Below, piece by piece: positions 47,405 through 59,066 of a stretch of DNA of 64,000 bases; positions within the stretch are counted from its first letter, which is position 1, and the number at the start of each line of letters is the position of its first letter. Location: NCBI RefSeq assembly GCF_030272615.1, contig NC_081407.1, forward strand, positions 375,761,018-375,825,017. The letters run 5' to 3'. This DNA is from Cryptomeria japonica (Eukaryota > Streptophyta > Pinopsida > Cupressales > Cupressaceae). A program made the position numbers and the translations under genes. A model generated the notes under the pieces. It searched no databases. It saw nothing but the letters and a program-made list of their open reading frames with translations, and was not told the origin of the DNA.

Positions 47405-47844
47405 ATTGCCTAGGCTTACTTGTGGAAGCCTGAGAACAAATAGGGGTATAACTCTCTTATCCGCGTAGTATCCTCCCAAGTTGTCGAAGAATCATCATTT
47501 GGGTCCCATTGGACCCTTACCTGCTCTATGTCCCAACCCCTAAGGGTCAATCCCCATCGCTGAAGAATTCACACGAGCTCTAGAGAAAGTTGCCTGTCCT
47601 CTACTTGCAATGAATGCTAATCCAAAACATGTGGCACATCAAGATAATAAGGTCTCAAAACTGATACATGAAACACGTCATGGATTCGGGACAAGCTGAG
47701 TGGAAAGGCTAGGTGATAAGATACAGGGCCAATCTGCTCCAAAATCTCAAAAGGTCCCACAAAGCGACGTGCCAACTTAGAGCCATTTCCATAATAGATA
47801 GGGCTCTTTCGTCGATGCACTCTTGAAAATACCTTATCACTCAC
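47405..47844 (-). mobile_element. Ty3/gypsy integrase C-terminus and chromodomain-like segment (fossil)
   Basis: 47617-47844 carries the GPFEILEQIGPVSYHLAFP and HDVFHVSVLRPY motifs typical of the integrase tail. The stretch beyond it has VQWDPNDDSSTTWED and ELYP, close to the chromodomain of chromoviruses, which directs insertion into chromatin. Confidence 0.7.
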
Positions 47845-47986
47845 TAAAAACTGACAATCAATCCAATGAGCATCTGCATATTTCTTCTGTCTATCCTATG
47901 CTGCTACCATATGCTCTCTAATATGCTGCATTTGCTACTCCAAATCCTACAACATCTCTAATCCAAGGATCACTCTATCCTATAAT

Positions 47987-48592
47987 CTATCCCAACTCAA
48001 GGGTGTACGACACGGGCGACCATATAATTCCTGGAAGGGAGACATACCAATTGAATGTGATACCCGTTATTATAGGCGAACTCAACCAAATGAATGTACT
48101 CTTCCCATCTAGACTACTGATCCATGACATCATCCTCAACATGTCCTCCAACACTTGGTTAACCCTCTCCATCTGACCATCTGTCTCTAGATGATACGCT
48201 AAACTAAAGTTCAGTTGTGCTCCCAAATCATGCTGAAGGGCTCTCCAAAATGCTGAAGTGAACACCGGACCTTGATCTGATATGATCCATTGAGGAATAC
48301 CATGTAGTCTCACTATCTACTCCATAAAGATACGTTCCACTGACTCTACTGTGTAGGAAGATCTGACTGGAAAGAAATGAGCTACTTTGGTCAACCTATC
48401 AATAGTGACCATAATAACATCATGACGATGTGAAGATATAGGCAAATTGATGATGAAGTCTATAGATATGATGTCCCATTTCCACTCCAGAATCAGTTTC
48501 AACTGCAACAAACCTGCTGGATGTTGGTTCTCTACCTTCACCCGTTGACACTCTAAGAAACATGATACATAATCTACTATGTCTCTCCTCAT
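47987..48592 (-). mobile_element. Ty3/gypsy integrase core (fossil)
   Basis: WDIISIDFIINLP, IMVTIDRLTKVAHFFP and GIPQWIISDQGPVFTSAFWR are the integrase core motifs, the first two Asp positions of the DDE triad being visible; ERVNQVLEDMLR follows. Confidence 0.85.
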
Positions 48593-48613
48593 GCCCGCCT
48601 AATGATATAAATG

Positions 48614-49021
48614 TCACAAATTCATGTGAATCTTTTTGACACCTGGATGTGCTGAGTAAGGTGCATGATGAGCCTCTGATAGAATCAACGCTCGAAGACC
48701 ATCCAATGGTTGAACATAGATACATCCTAAATGATGAAGAAGGCCATCAGAGTCTAGTGAATATCTTGCATACCTTCCATCCATAGGCTTCCCTGAAGCA
48801 ATCTCCTCTCTAACCTTCTGATACCAAGCATCTGCTGGAAGTGCACTGAGAATATGACTCCTCAAATCAACACTAAGAACCACTGTTGATTCCTCATGCC
48901 TCATGCGACTCAATGCATCTTCTACCACGTTCTCCTTACCCTGTATATACCTCACCTTGAAGTCATACTCGCACAAAAACTCCATCCAACACCACTGCCT
49001 GTCATTCAAATTCAGCTGCAT
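48614..49021 (-). mobile_element. Ty3/gypsy RNase H end and integrase zinc region (fossil)
   Basis: WCWMEFLCEYDFKVRYIQGK and NVVEDALSR are the end of the gypsy RNase H. LILSEAHHAPYSAHPGVKK is the His-bearing part of the integrase H2C2 zinc finger. Confidence 0.85.
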
Positions 49022-49556
49022 GAAGATATACTACAAACTTTGATGATCACTTTGCAACTAAGATCGATGTCCAAGAAGGAAATGCCTCCATCTAACCAAT
49101 GCATGAATAACTTCTGCTAGCTCTAGATCACAAGTAGGGTGGTTCAACTCATGATCTTTGAGTTTACGTGACTCATAGGCAATCACACATTCATTCTACA
49201 TGAGAAATGCTCCAAGGCCCTCCAAAGATGCATCTGTACAAACCACAAAGTCACCCAAGATGTCTAGAACTGCTAAAATAGGTGTAGTGGTCAACCACTC
49301 CTTTAGAATCTGAAAATTTGTCTCACATCGCTCTAACCAAATAAACTTCTTCCTTTTTCTCTAAAGAGAAGGGATAGGATATGCAATCCTAGAGAAATCC
49401 TAAACAAACCACCCATAATAGCCCACAATACCCATTAAACTTTGTACCTCACCCACATTAGTAGGGTGCTGGCCAATCCATAATCACCTAAATCTTAGAG
49501 GGATCCATTGCAATACCCTCTCTTGAAATGACATGGCCAAGGTATTTCACCTCGGT

Positions 49557-50336
49557 CTAGAAAAAATCCAACTTCAACACATTGGTGTACATTTGATTCT
49601 CACGGAGACACTGTAAAAATAGCCGCATATGCTCCTCATACTCCTCCTCTATTCTCGAATAAATTAAAATATCATCTAGGAACATGAGAACAAATCTATC
49701 CAAATAGGTCTTGAACACTCCATTCATCAAGTTCATGAAAACTAATGGAGCATTCGTCAACCCAAAAGGCACCACTATGAACTCGTAATGACCATACCTC
49801 ATGCAAAAAGATGTGCGATGAATTTCTACCTCATGAAATCGCAACTAATTATACCCAAATTTGAGGTTTATTTTGGAGACCACCTTTGCATCCTTAATCT
49901 GATCAAGAAAATCATCGATCCTCGACAAAGGATAATGGTTCTTCATCATCACCTTATTCAATTGTCTATAGTCGATGCACAACCGAAGAGACCCATCCTT
50001 CTTCTTCACAAACAACACCGCCGCACCCTAAGGTGAAACACTAGGCCGAATGAATCCCTTCACCAATAACTCCTCAAGTTGCAATCTCAACTCACTCAAT
50101 TCTTTAGTGGTTATCTGATAAGGAGCCTTAGATATAGGTTCTTCTCCTGGAATCAAATCAATCCTGAAATCAATGTCGCACTTTGGTGGCATACCAGGAA
50201 CCTCACTTGGGAACACATCTGCAAAGTCCTGCAAAATAGGATGAGGAGAAAAGAAATCATCCCTACTCTCACCTTCATCCAACTCATCCGCTCTAACTAT
50301 AGAAAGATGACAACCCTTGCACACACAATGGTTCAT
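49557..50336 (-). mobile_element. Ty3/gypsy reverse transcriptase (fossil)
   Basis: 50028-50336 shows the protease-RT joint and RT N-terminus (DFADVFPSEVPGMPP, DFRIDLIPG, KGFIRPSVSP). 49557-49844 shows YEFIVVPFGLTNAPLVFM and the catalytic box FLDDIL, followed by EEHMRLFLQCLRE. The domain is broken. Confidence 0.9.
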
Positions 50337-50417
50337 CTACATCAAAAAAATCATGCGAAGAGAGATAGGTCATTGAATACCTACTATCTCCATACTCTTC
50401 TCGCTATCGTCCAAACA

Positions 50418-50699
50418 CTACACTGTCTTACCTTGACAATCAATCCTAACCAGATGAGACTCAATTGAATCAATACCTAACACCACTCCATAGGATCCCA
50501 AAGATATTACATGAAGATCCATTATGGTAGAGAGCACACCTAACTCCAAAACACAACCATGCACAAGGGAATCCACAAGCACCTTGGATCCCATGGCCAA
50601 CTCAACCAGCCACCTATCAACTTCCTTTTCCATAGTAAGCCTACATTTCTCTACTAAAAAAGAGGAAATTAAATAATTAGTAGCACCAAAATCAAACAA
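50418..50699 (-). mobile_element. Ty3/gypsy aspartic protease region (fossil)
   Basis: DFGATNYLISSFLVEK corresponds to the retroelement aspartic-protease active site (DSGATHNFIS in relatives), and VVLGIDSIESH to the family's VILGMDWL. Confidence 0.75.
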
Positions 50700-51068
50700 T
50701 ATTGAGCAAGAGATACCACCTATCTCACCTATAGTCTCAACAATAGTGCTCTGATGCTCAGCCTAATGATTATCAACCACCACAAAAACATGATGGGATA
50801 TACTTGCATCACCAACTGTGGGCTCTGAAGCTGCGAGTCTCTGTCCAGACATCTGTGTGGGCCTCCAAGGACACTAAGATGCATAGTGACCCAACTGACC
50901 ACAAGTGAAATAACTCCCTATGGTGAAACCTCGTGCAACTGGTGGGGCACTAGACTGTTGCACACTACCTCTACTAGACTACTGAACACTCTATGTTGGC
51001 TGAGAGAAAACTAGTAATCTATCAAGAACTGATCACCTATCTCACTTTCTACTGCGATCTCATTCCTA

Positions 51069-52118
51069 CTAAGATCTAGTACCGTGAGAGACACTCTGAC
51101 TCCAAGCAAACCTCTTCCAAGATCGTTGTCTACCCTTGAATGTTGAAGGATAGCTCCTAGCAAAACCTAAACTCTGTGACTGAGCACCTCTCGCATCTAC
51201 TCCTGCAACTCGAGTACTCACAAATCTCCCAACTGCTGATCCTCCTATTGACAACTTCTCCTCAACAAGTCGTACCTTTTCCACCGCTATCTCCATAGTC
51301 TTGGGTTCAAAAACATGAACATCACCACAAATGCAGTCATTAAGACTTGTAATAAAATATTGCACAAGCATCGTATCATCATCTGCAATCCTAGAGAACT
51401 GCCTAAGCTCAAAGAATTTCTTCTCATACTGCTCAACTATCATACCCCACTGCCTCAAATCATGGAACTCATCAACCCTATGTTGTCTCCAAAGATATGA
51501 CATCAAATAAGCATGAAATTTCTCAAGAAATAATTCCCACGAAATTGTCGCAATGTCCAAATGGAGCTTCTACTCCTTTGTACGCCACCAAGTGGAAGCA
51601 AAATATCGAAGATGCATAATTTCACACCTAGCTTTGGTGTTACTACCATACAGGTGCATGGAAAAACACCTACCTAAGTCAAGCGACCAAGTCTCTACCT
51701 CCAAGCCACTACTAGAACCATCAAAAGTAGGGGGATAAACCCTAAGGAGATCTCTCATATGACTAGCGGAAGTTGCATTCTGATCCACTACAACATTCGC
51801 TCTCCTACGAGGTGAACGTGAACGCTCCCTCTCACACTCCTAATACTTAGCTCTTTCCTCATGACCCAAATGATGAGACTCCTCTTGATGATTCTCCTAC
51901 TATATTAGACCTAAGTGAACAAGAAGATTCTGAAGTGTCGTAACTAGCTATGGAATCACATCACCACCTCCTTGAACCTTCTCCTGCTCCTCCTCATGGT
52001 GTTGATCCTATTGCTGCTCCTCATGCTGTGACTCTTTAGAAACCTCAGGGCAAGGAATCCGATGAGTACCCATGCGACCACCACAATCGCGGCCACAACC
52101 TCTTCCTCTAGTAGGCAT
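51069..52118 (-). mobile_element. Ty3/gypsy gag region (fossil)
   Basis: 51069-51560 contains SWELFLEKFHAYLMSYLWRQ, EFHDLRQ and VEQYEKKFFELRQFSR, the plant retrotransposon gag signature; 51570-51788 has FDGSS and AKCEIMHLRYFASTWW-like residues. An Arg/Gly-rich start (MPTRGRGCGRDCGGRMG) lies at 52116. A nucleocapsid CCHC remnant is expected near 50880. Confidence 0.85.
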
Positions 52119-52242
52119 CTTGTCTATCCAAGACGCAAAAGAGTCTATGAGCTAAAATATAGAGAGAAAAAACAAAAGAATAACAAGCAGGGATACACCA
52201 CTGGGCTACCCCATGCTAACATATGCTAACTCACACAATGGA

Positions 52243-52258
52243 CTCATATGAAACCAGA
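52243..52258 (-). other. Primer-binding site of the Ty3/gypsy element (diverged, Met type)
   Basis: On the minus strand TCTGGTTTCATATGAG follows the 5' LTR. It keeps TGGT.TCA of the initiator tRNA-Met site TGGTATCAGAGC. Confidence 0.6.
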
Positions 52259-55200
52259 TGTAATGCCCGCCAAAATACCCTAGAGAAATAATCTAAAACT
52301 ACTAACAATGTTTGTTAAAACATCCATTACATTAATCCATAATTAACTTATACATTGATACAACATTATCCATTTGAAATTACACATGTAACATCAAATA
52401 GAAACATTGTAAACCAATTCCATGCAAGTGGATTAAACCTTCTAATACTATCAGATATACTCTTGCAACACAATAATTCTCTAGGGTATCTTAACGTCAC
52501 TACTAAGAAATATTATATCACAACATCCATTTATCAAGAAGATCAATTCTCCTAATCCTCCAACTAAATACCTTTCATGCATCTATAGAATAACCAATAC
52601 ATATGCATTCCTTCACCTAATAATCTCCAATGAAACAACATAGATTACATTTTAACCATTCATCTCCTAACTACGCAAGTAAAGCTACAATGCAATTATT
52701 CTATTCTTTTCATCAATCATTCTAAGGCATGAGATAACTCAATTTCCAAAGCATGAATATAAATATAAATCAATCCATATGTCTATTCCATTTCACAATC
52801 ACATAGAATCCATCAACACATTTTACATATATAAACCTAACACCAAAAATGCATAATCTCTTACATAATCAAATCATCATTATTATCTTATACAATGTCC
52901 CAAACACATAATATAGTTCATTACATAATAATATAAATCATTTAACCTTTAAGTGTCCATGATCACCTAGTTACTCGAATATAGATCAATTCTAACCATT
53001 TCACTTATCTATTAATCATTCCATAGCTTATCATAATATCATCCACCACATGAATGTAATACAACTCAACTACAAATAAACTACTCCATTCCCATGATCA
53101 TTTTAATCTCATATCAAGCACTCTTTTAAATCATGAAGTAATCATAAGTCTATACCTAATTCTAACATCAAGTCCAAATACAACTTACTTCTCAAATATA
53201 TAATAGTACAACATAAGATTACATCATTTCTTTTACATACAAAATACATCATGATACAATGTCTTCTTTTCACGAGAATAGGAATCCAATAGTGCAATCT
53301 CATGAAGAATCCAATCTGCACATGCATCACCGAGGAGAGTATCCCAATGGAAGAAGACAATCAACCACCTAATCATGTGGAACCAATGAAGGAACCACTC
53401 CCCATGCTAGGAGATGACAAAGGTTCCAACTCACACTCGAGACCTAAGCCGACACCTATCAAGTAAAGGATACAACATGGCTCCACTAGACCCAAAAACA
53501 AGGATATAATACCAAAGTACAACAAGTGGCTAAATCAATGCAAATATGCTCTAGAGGCAAATCACTAAAACAAGGCATATCGACAATGGATACATGTGGG
53601 ATAGAGTGTCATCACATGCTATCCTCATGTGAGATCTATCTCCACCTTGGAGTAACTCAAGGGAGATAGGGTATACTGCTCCAACAGTGTTCCCAATCCA
53701 GGATTCCCAAAACACCTCCCTAGGTCCGTCCAATTGGGGCATACAATATCATTTTCTTTATCTTGATTAGGTTTATTCCTAATACCCATCCCTCTAATCA
53801 ATTATTATTATGTTATCACTTGCAATTATGCCATCAACTCTTCAGTTGGTTTCCTAGGCGTAGACCCCCTTCCTAGAGGTCTAGTACTCACAACCTAGGA
53901 CCACACATTGAATAGCCCATTCCCCCATACATGAACCAAGGCCATAGGATAAAGATACAAATAAAAAAACAAAATAACACCATCATGAAATCTCAAGAAG
54001 GTACAACAACCATATTGGCAACTCAACACAAACTGAGCAACAATGATGCAAAGGTCAACTCAAGAAAGGAAAAATTCACAAATGCAACATCAACATAAGA
54101 CAATCATGGATGAAAATAATAAAAGAGGTCCAAATAAAAATAAACCATCAACAATGAGGCATACCACATCTCACTGGAGTCATAAAATCAATCCCTCAAC
54201 AACGAGGCATAGAACTCCCTCTCGTTGGAGCATCAAATTATATAGGAATCACCTCATTGGTAAGGAATGAACCTTCTTATCGAAGAACATGAAAAATTGC
54301 AAGGGATCAAAAAACATCATAATCAACTCTAAAAATATCAATACACACTGCACAAGCCTCTGGAGAATTCACACAAATCAGAAAAGCACATAAACAAGTT
54401 AAAAACTGACTTCTAGAGACCCTTGGGATAACTCAGCACCCCTAAAACCTAGAATGGCATTCCTAGTAGGTATGGTAGAATTTTTGGTCTCTAGGGTGGC
54501 CTTTCTAGTTAATATGCTTGAATTTGCAAATCAGGACCCCAACTCTCATGGTATGTTTGTCAGAGCATATGGAATGAACAGTGACATTCTTGGCAAGTAG
54601 GATAGCATTTTTGGAATGTAGGGTGGCATTTTTGGTAAATTATGTAGCGTTCTTAGGGTTTTTTATAGCATTTTTGGGAGAAGTGTGGAAAACTGAGCAT
54701 GTCTGAGTCCTGTAGCTACGGAAGGGGCACAAAGTGTCTTAGGAACCAAAAAAGACCCTCCTAATGTAGAATGGGGGTCCAATAAAATCAAATTACATCA
54801 TGGTCAACCAACATACTTGTCTCATTCTTCCTAGTAAAAAGATGTGGAAGAAAATCTCTCACCCACTGATAAAAACTGAGAAATATGAAGCCTTGGCCAC
54901 TAGGGAGATAAAGAGGAAAACAATAAATAACATAACGTGACGCAAGAAAGAAAGACAAGGTCTAAAAAAAATCCAAAAAAAGTGGAATAAAGAGTCCACA
55001 CTCTCACAGAGTAGTCACTGAGATGATACATAGAGCACAAAGGAAACATACAATCAAATCTGCATTCCCCCCTACCCCCCCCATTTCCAACTTGGATACA
55101 AAATTGAAATCCAACTAAGGAAGATCATTTCCAAATCAAATCAATCCCAAAGAGAAATTTTCCAATTCAAATTTGCAGACATAGAGAAGACAATATTTTC

Positions 55201-57635
55201 CAAAAAGAAAATACAAAAGTACGAACCACCAACCCGCAATTTGCAAAACCAAAATTGAAGTTGAAATCTGAAATTGTCAAGCCTTCCCCAATCCAATTCA
55301 CAATCGAAACTCCAAATCAAATTCCAAAATCTTCTTGCAATGATCTGTCAGATGATTAACCCATGCATAGATTAGCAAGCCAAAATAAATAAATAAATTA
55401 AATTTAAGACTATAGTTTTCCTGACCAATAGAAAAATTCCAAGAAACTATATATCTTACTTACCTTTACAAAATTCAAAAAAGGTATAATATAAATATAT
55501 ATTTCTTACCAACCCATTCAAGCTGACCAATAAAAAATAAAGGTAGGTAGAAATAAATCAAATTCAATTACTTAGTATAGGTATGATAATTAATTGGGAA
55601 ATACAAATATTTCATAAAAATTAGATGGTGGGTACAACTAATATTATTTACCCATACTTTATTAAATAATTAACACATAATAATTTATAATTAATTATTA
55701 TTATTAATATTAACATCAAAAAATAAGTAAAAATAGAATAAAATAAAATAACGTGAATAGAACTCAAATAAATAATTAAATTTAAAACACTAAATAAATT
55801 AAAGTCATCTCAACAATAAATCAACAAAATAAATAATTAAACAATGAATAAAGTTCAATTGAATTAAGTAAATTAATTAGCCAATTAAATTCTTAATAAA
55901 ATGAATAATCCAATCATAAAATAAATCCAATAATCATGCTATGATTGAACAAAATAAGAAGCCAAAGAGATTTGACCTGATAACCTAGGAAACAAGGTGG
56001 AAGAGACTTAACCAAGATACCACATCTCTTAATTGACTCAAGAGGGAGATCGACCAAGGAAAATACATCAAGATAAACTAACAAGGTATACATCTTAGAC
56101 CTAGAGTGTGTGAGGGAAACTATGTCATCTCTGTCAACTTGCCATTCGGATAGAGACATGCTCAGACCTGTGGAGCCAGGTGGAGTCAATGTGTAGTACT
56201 TGCAATCCTGCATCAAAGACTAACACAAGGTAAAAGCACAAAATAATGTCATGTTTCAGGCTAACTTATCAGCACAAGTGAATTTAAGTAATTCTAACTA
56301 AAAATTAATTTTAGTCAAGCATATGGTCTATATAGATTAATTATAGCTAAGTTATATATGCGCCACAACTTTTCCAATTGGAAGTGTCTTCTAAATGTAT
56401 ATTTTATACTACTTTTGGTCTAATTAAAAAAAAAAAAAAACTCAATGTTTCAACAACTCCTACTCTTATAAATAATTGTTTTTTTTGAAATGTAAAAATA
56501 CCCTTTTATAGATCTATAAGTGAATTTTCTAAAATATATATCTTTTAATACTTTAATTAATTTTAATATTTAATATTAAATTTTTATTGAAAGTAGGTCA
56601 TCAACACTAAAATATAAGTTTGATTATCTTGTCAAGGAAAAATACTAAAATTTATTAAAAAAAATTGAAAAAAATATGATGTAGTACATAAAAGAATCTA
56701 TGTTAAGATGATATAATTATTTTCTAATTTGGATAAGTAATTTAAAAAAAGGGTGGTAGGAATTGGAAAGAATATTTCAGCACACACAACTTTTCAAATT
56801 TATTGAAAAATATATATTTGTTAAAAACAAAAAAAGAAATATCCATACACTAAAGTTTTAAGTTATAAATATTAAAAAAAAATCAAGAAGAAAAGGTAAA
56901 ATTTACTAAATAAAGTGTGGTGGCTTGTGTAACTTCAATTTCAGTATTTTTTTAGCAACTAAATTATAGTTTTCACTTTAAAAAAAACTTTATTCAAATA
57001 ATTTTTAAATTTTTATTAAAATTACAAACACAAAATAGATATAAGAATATAAATTTGATTAGTTTACATCATTTCAAAATTCAAAACATATATTTCACTA
57101 TCTATTGATTTAATTTAAAAAGTTGTATCGACATTGACCATTTCCTTTATAAAAGTGTGACACAACTTTGTACTTACCCCATGACATATATAGTACATAT
57201 ACCTAAAATTAAATAGACAAGTGATAGAGAATCACGAGGACATATCCCGCTCGTAATGAGGGATATGGCATTGTCTCTACTCACAAAGACAGTCACGCAA
57301 TATAATATCAAAACATCACATAGAATCAACACCATGAAGTAGGGTTAGTATCATCATCGATCTCATAATACATATAAACAATAACCATATGTAAATCCAT
57401 GAGTCATATAAATACATCCATCTAGGAGATACCAAATCAACATCCATAAGAATCAAATATCATATAATAAGTCTCACATCATCAATCATAAAAGTATCCA
57501 ATCATAAGAGTCATCACAAATACCATGAGTCCATATAAGGTCCTAGTATCACATATACCATCCAAATAACCACCATAAGTCTAAATAAGTCTATCAATAT
57601 GCAAATCAGAATGCAAGTCTAGGAGGGATACTACA
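52259..57635 (-). repeat. 5' LTR of the Ty3/gypsy element, enlarged by a DNA-element insertion
   Basis: It runs TGTAATGCCC...ATACTACA on the plus strand. It is 5377 bp, or about 4.4 kb once the insert at 56229-57178 is discounted, matching the 3' LTR. Confidence 0.9.
56229..57178 (+). mobile_element. Inverted-repeat DNA element, copy 1 (950 bp, inside the LTR)
   Basis: It is absent from the other LTR at the matching place (ACACTACATATAC near 46910). Ends are inverted: GGTAAAAGCACAAAA...TGTCA on the left, TGTGACACAACTTTGTACTTACC on the right. Copy 2 at 58525-59066 shares both ends but lacks about 400 bp of this interior (about 56310-56725). Non-coding; a MITE-like non-autonomous DNA transposon of unassigned superfamily. 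Confidence 0.8.
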
Positions 57636-57640
57636 ACTCA

Positions 57641-58524
57641 CGTTGCTGGCTCAATCACTTTGCACCATGCTAGATCATAGCCACATAGTTACATTAGATT
57701 CAATAATTTGCATCCACATCTTCAACAAATTTGTAACCAATATACTAGTGGAGAAGTAAAAGATGGCATGAGACATGATATGAAAGAATGACGAAAAAAG
57801 AAAAATAGCGATTATTTATCAACGTGAGACAAATTTTTGGTTGTGTGAATGGCTCTTTGGTCTACTGGTGAAGTTGAATTTCTAAATGAGCCCACCAGGG
57901 ATCAAGTCTTGTTGAGTTCAAAGGCTCTGACATCATAAGGGATGAGGCCAAAAGGAGTTAAGATAAATGGAGGAGGGTAATCTTAGAAATCCAATTTTTT
58001 TCCATAGGTTAGCAAAATCAATCTTATCATTGGAAAAATAAGAATGCATATCTTAATGTATATACATTAAATAATTTACCAAGAAAAAATTATATGCATT
58101 AAATAATAAAGGGTCCAAGGAAGGGGAAGAAAGGAAAGATGAGTTAGAAATGAATAGGGTAGGGAGGTATTTGTGCCTAATGAAAAGGCTATTAAAAGTA
58201 TATGGAACATTAGTAGGGAGGTCAATAGAGATCCAATCTGTAGTTAAAGGCCATATGTCCATATCCACAAACCACTACTCTTTCTTATCACCCTTAACAT
58301 TAAAGCTAGAAGTCTACTAAAAAAATATTATTCTTAATACTTTATTTTTTTAATTGTGATTTATGCATTTGAATAAATAATTAAAATAAGTTTGAAGAAA
58401 AAAAATTACCAAATAAAATAATTTTTTTATCTTGCAAGTATTAATGTCTAGTTTATTTTTTGCAAAGAAAAAATTAACTAATAATATTTAGAAACACTTA
58501 TAGATTAATTATAGGCAAGCCCTT
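57641..58524. other. Non-coding; a possible SINE head
   Basis: At 57846-57925 GGTCTACTGGTGAAG could be an A box and GGGATCAAGTCTTG a B-box-like core, as in tRNA-derived SINEs; no target duplication was found. The rest shows nothing. Confidence 0.35.
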
Positions 58525-59066
58525 GGGTAAGAGTACAAAGTTGTGTCACACTTTTATAAAGGAAATGGTCAATGTCGATTCAAATTTTTAAATTAAATCA
58601 ATAGAAAGTGAAATATATGTTTTGAATTTTGAAATAATGTAAACTAATAAAATTTATATTCCTTTGTCTATTTTATGTTTTTAATTTTAACAAAAAAATT
58701 TAGAAAATTTGAGTGTAGTTTTTTATAAAGTGAACACTATAATTTATTTGCTGATAAAATGCCGAAATTGAAGTTACGCAAGCTGCCACACTTTATTTAG
58801 TAAATTTTACCCTTTTTTCTTCATTTTTTTTTATGTATATTGATACCTTGAAACTTTAGTCCATGGATATATTTTTTTACTATTTTTCATAAATATATAT
58901 TTTTCAAAAACTTTGAAAAGTTGTGTGTGCTGAAATATAACTCTTTCTAATTGTTGCCACCTTTTTCCTTAATTATTTATCCAAATTAATTTTTAGTTAG
59001 AATTACTTAAATTCACTTGTGCTGATAAGTTGACTTGAAACGTGACATAGTTTTGTGCTTTTACCC
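58525..59066 (-). mobile_element. Inverted-repeat DNA element, copy 2 (542 bp, opposite orientation)
   Basis: Reverse-complement relative of copy 1. It starts GGGTAAGAGTACAAAGTTGT and ends TTTTGTGCTTTTACCC, with CCTT on both sides (58521-58524, 59067-59070) as a likely target duplication. It shares the GCTGATAAGTTGAC and CAGCACACACAACTTTTCAA-type blocks. The 400-bp interior block of copy 1 is absent. Confidence 0.8.

Larger units (their letters stand above)
42918..57635 (-). mobile_element. Ty3/gypsy chromovirus-type LTR retrotransposon, fossil with both LTRs
   Basis: A 14.7-kb minus-strand element has both LTRs, primer site, polypurine tract and the order gag, protease, reverse transcriptase, RNase H, integrase, chromodomain-like tail. 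The integrase lies after the reverse transcriptase, which is the Ty3/gypsy order. Flanking pentamers GCTCA (42913-42917) and ACTCA (57636-57640) are a target duplication with one change. LTRs are about 4.4 kb (one enlarged by a DNA-element insertion), long for the group and in keeping with Tekay/Del-type chromoviruses. LTR identity is about 90% over a sampled 235 bp, so it is moderately old. The coding part is broken in about ten or more places. Confidence 0.9.

Noticed and set aside
48896-50468. Plus-strand frames opposite the pol region
   Set aside because: They are antisense to recognised reverse transcriptase and integrase segments.
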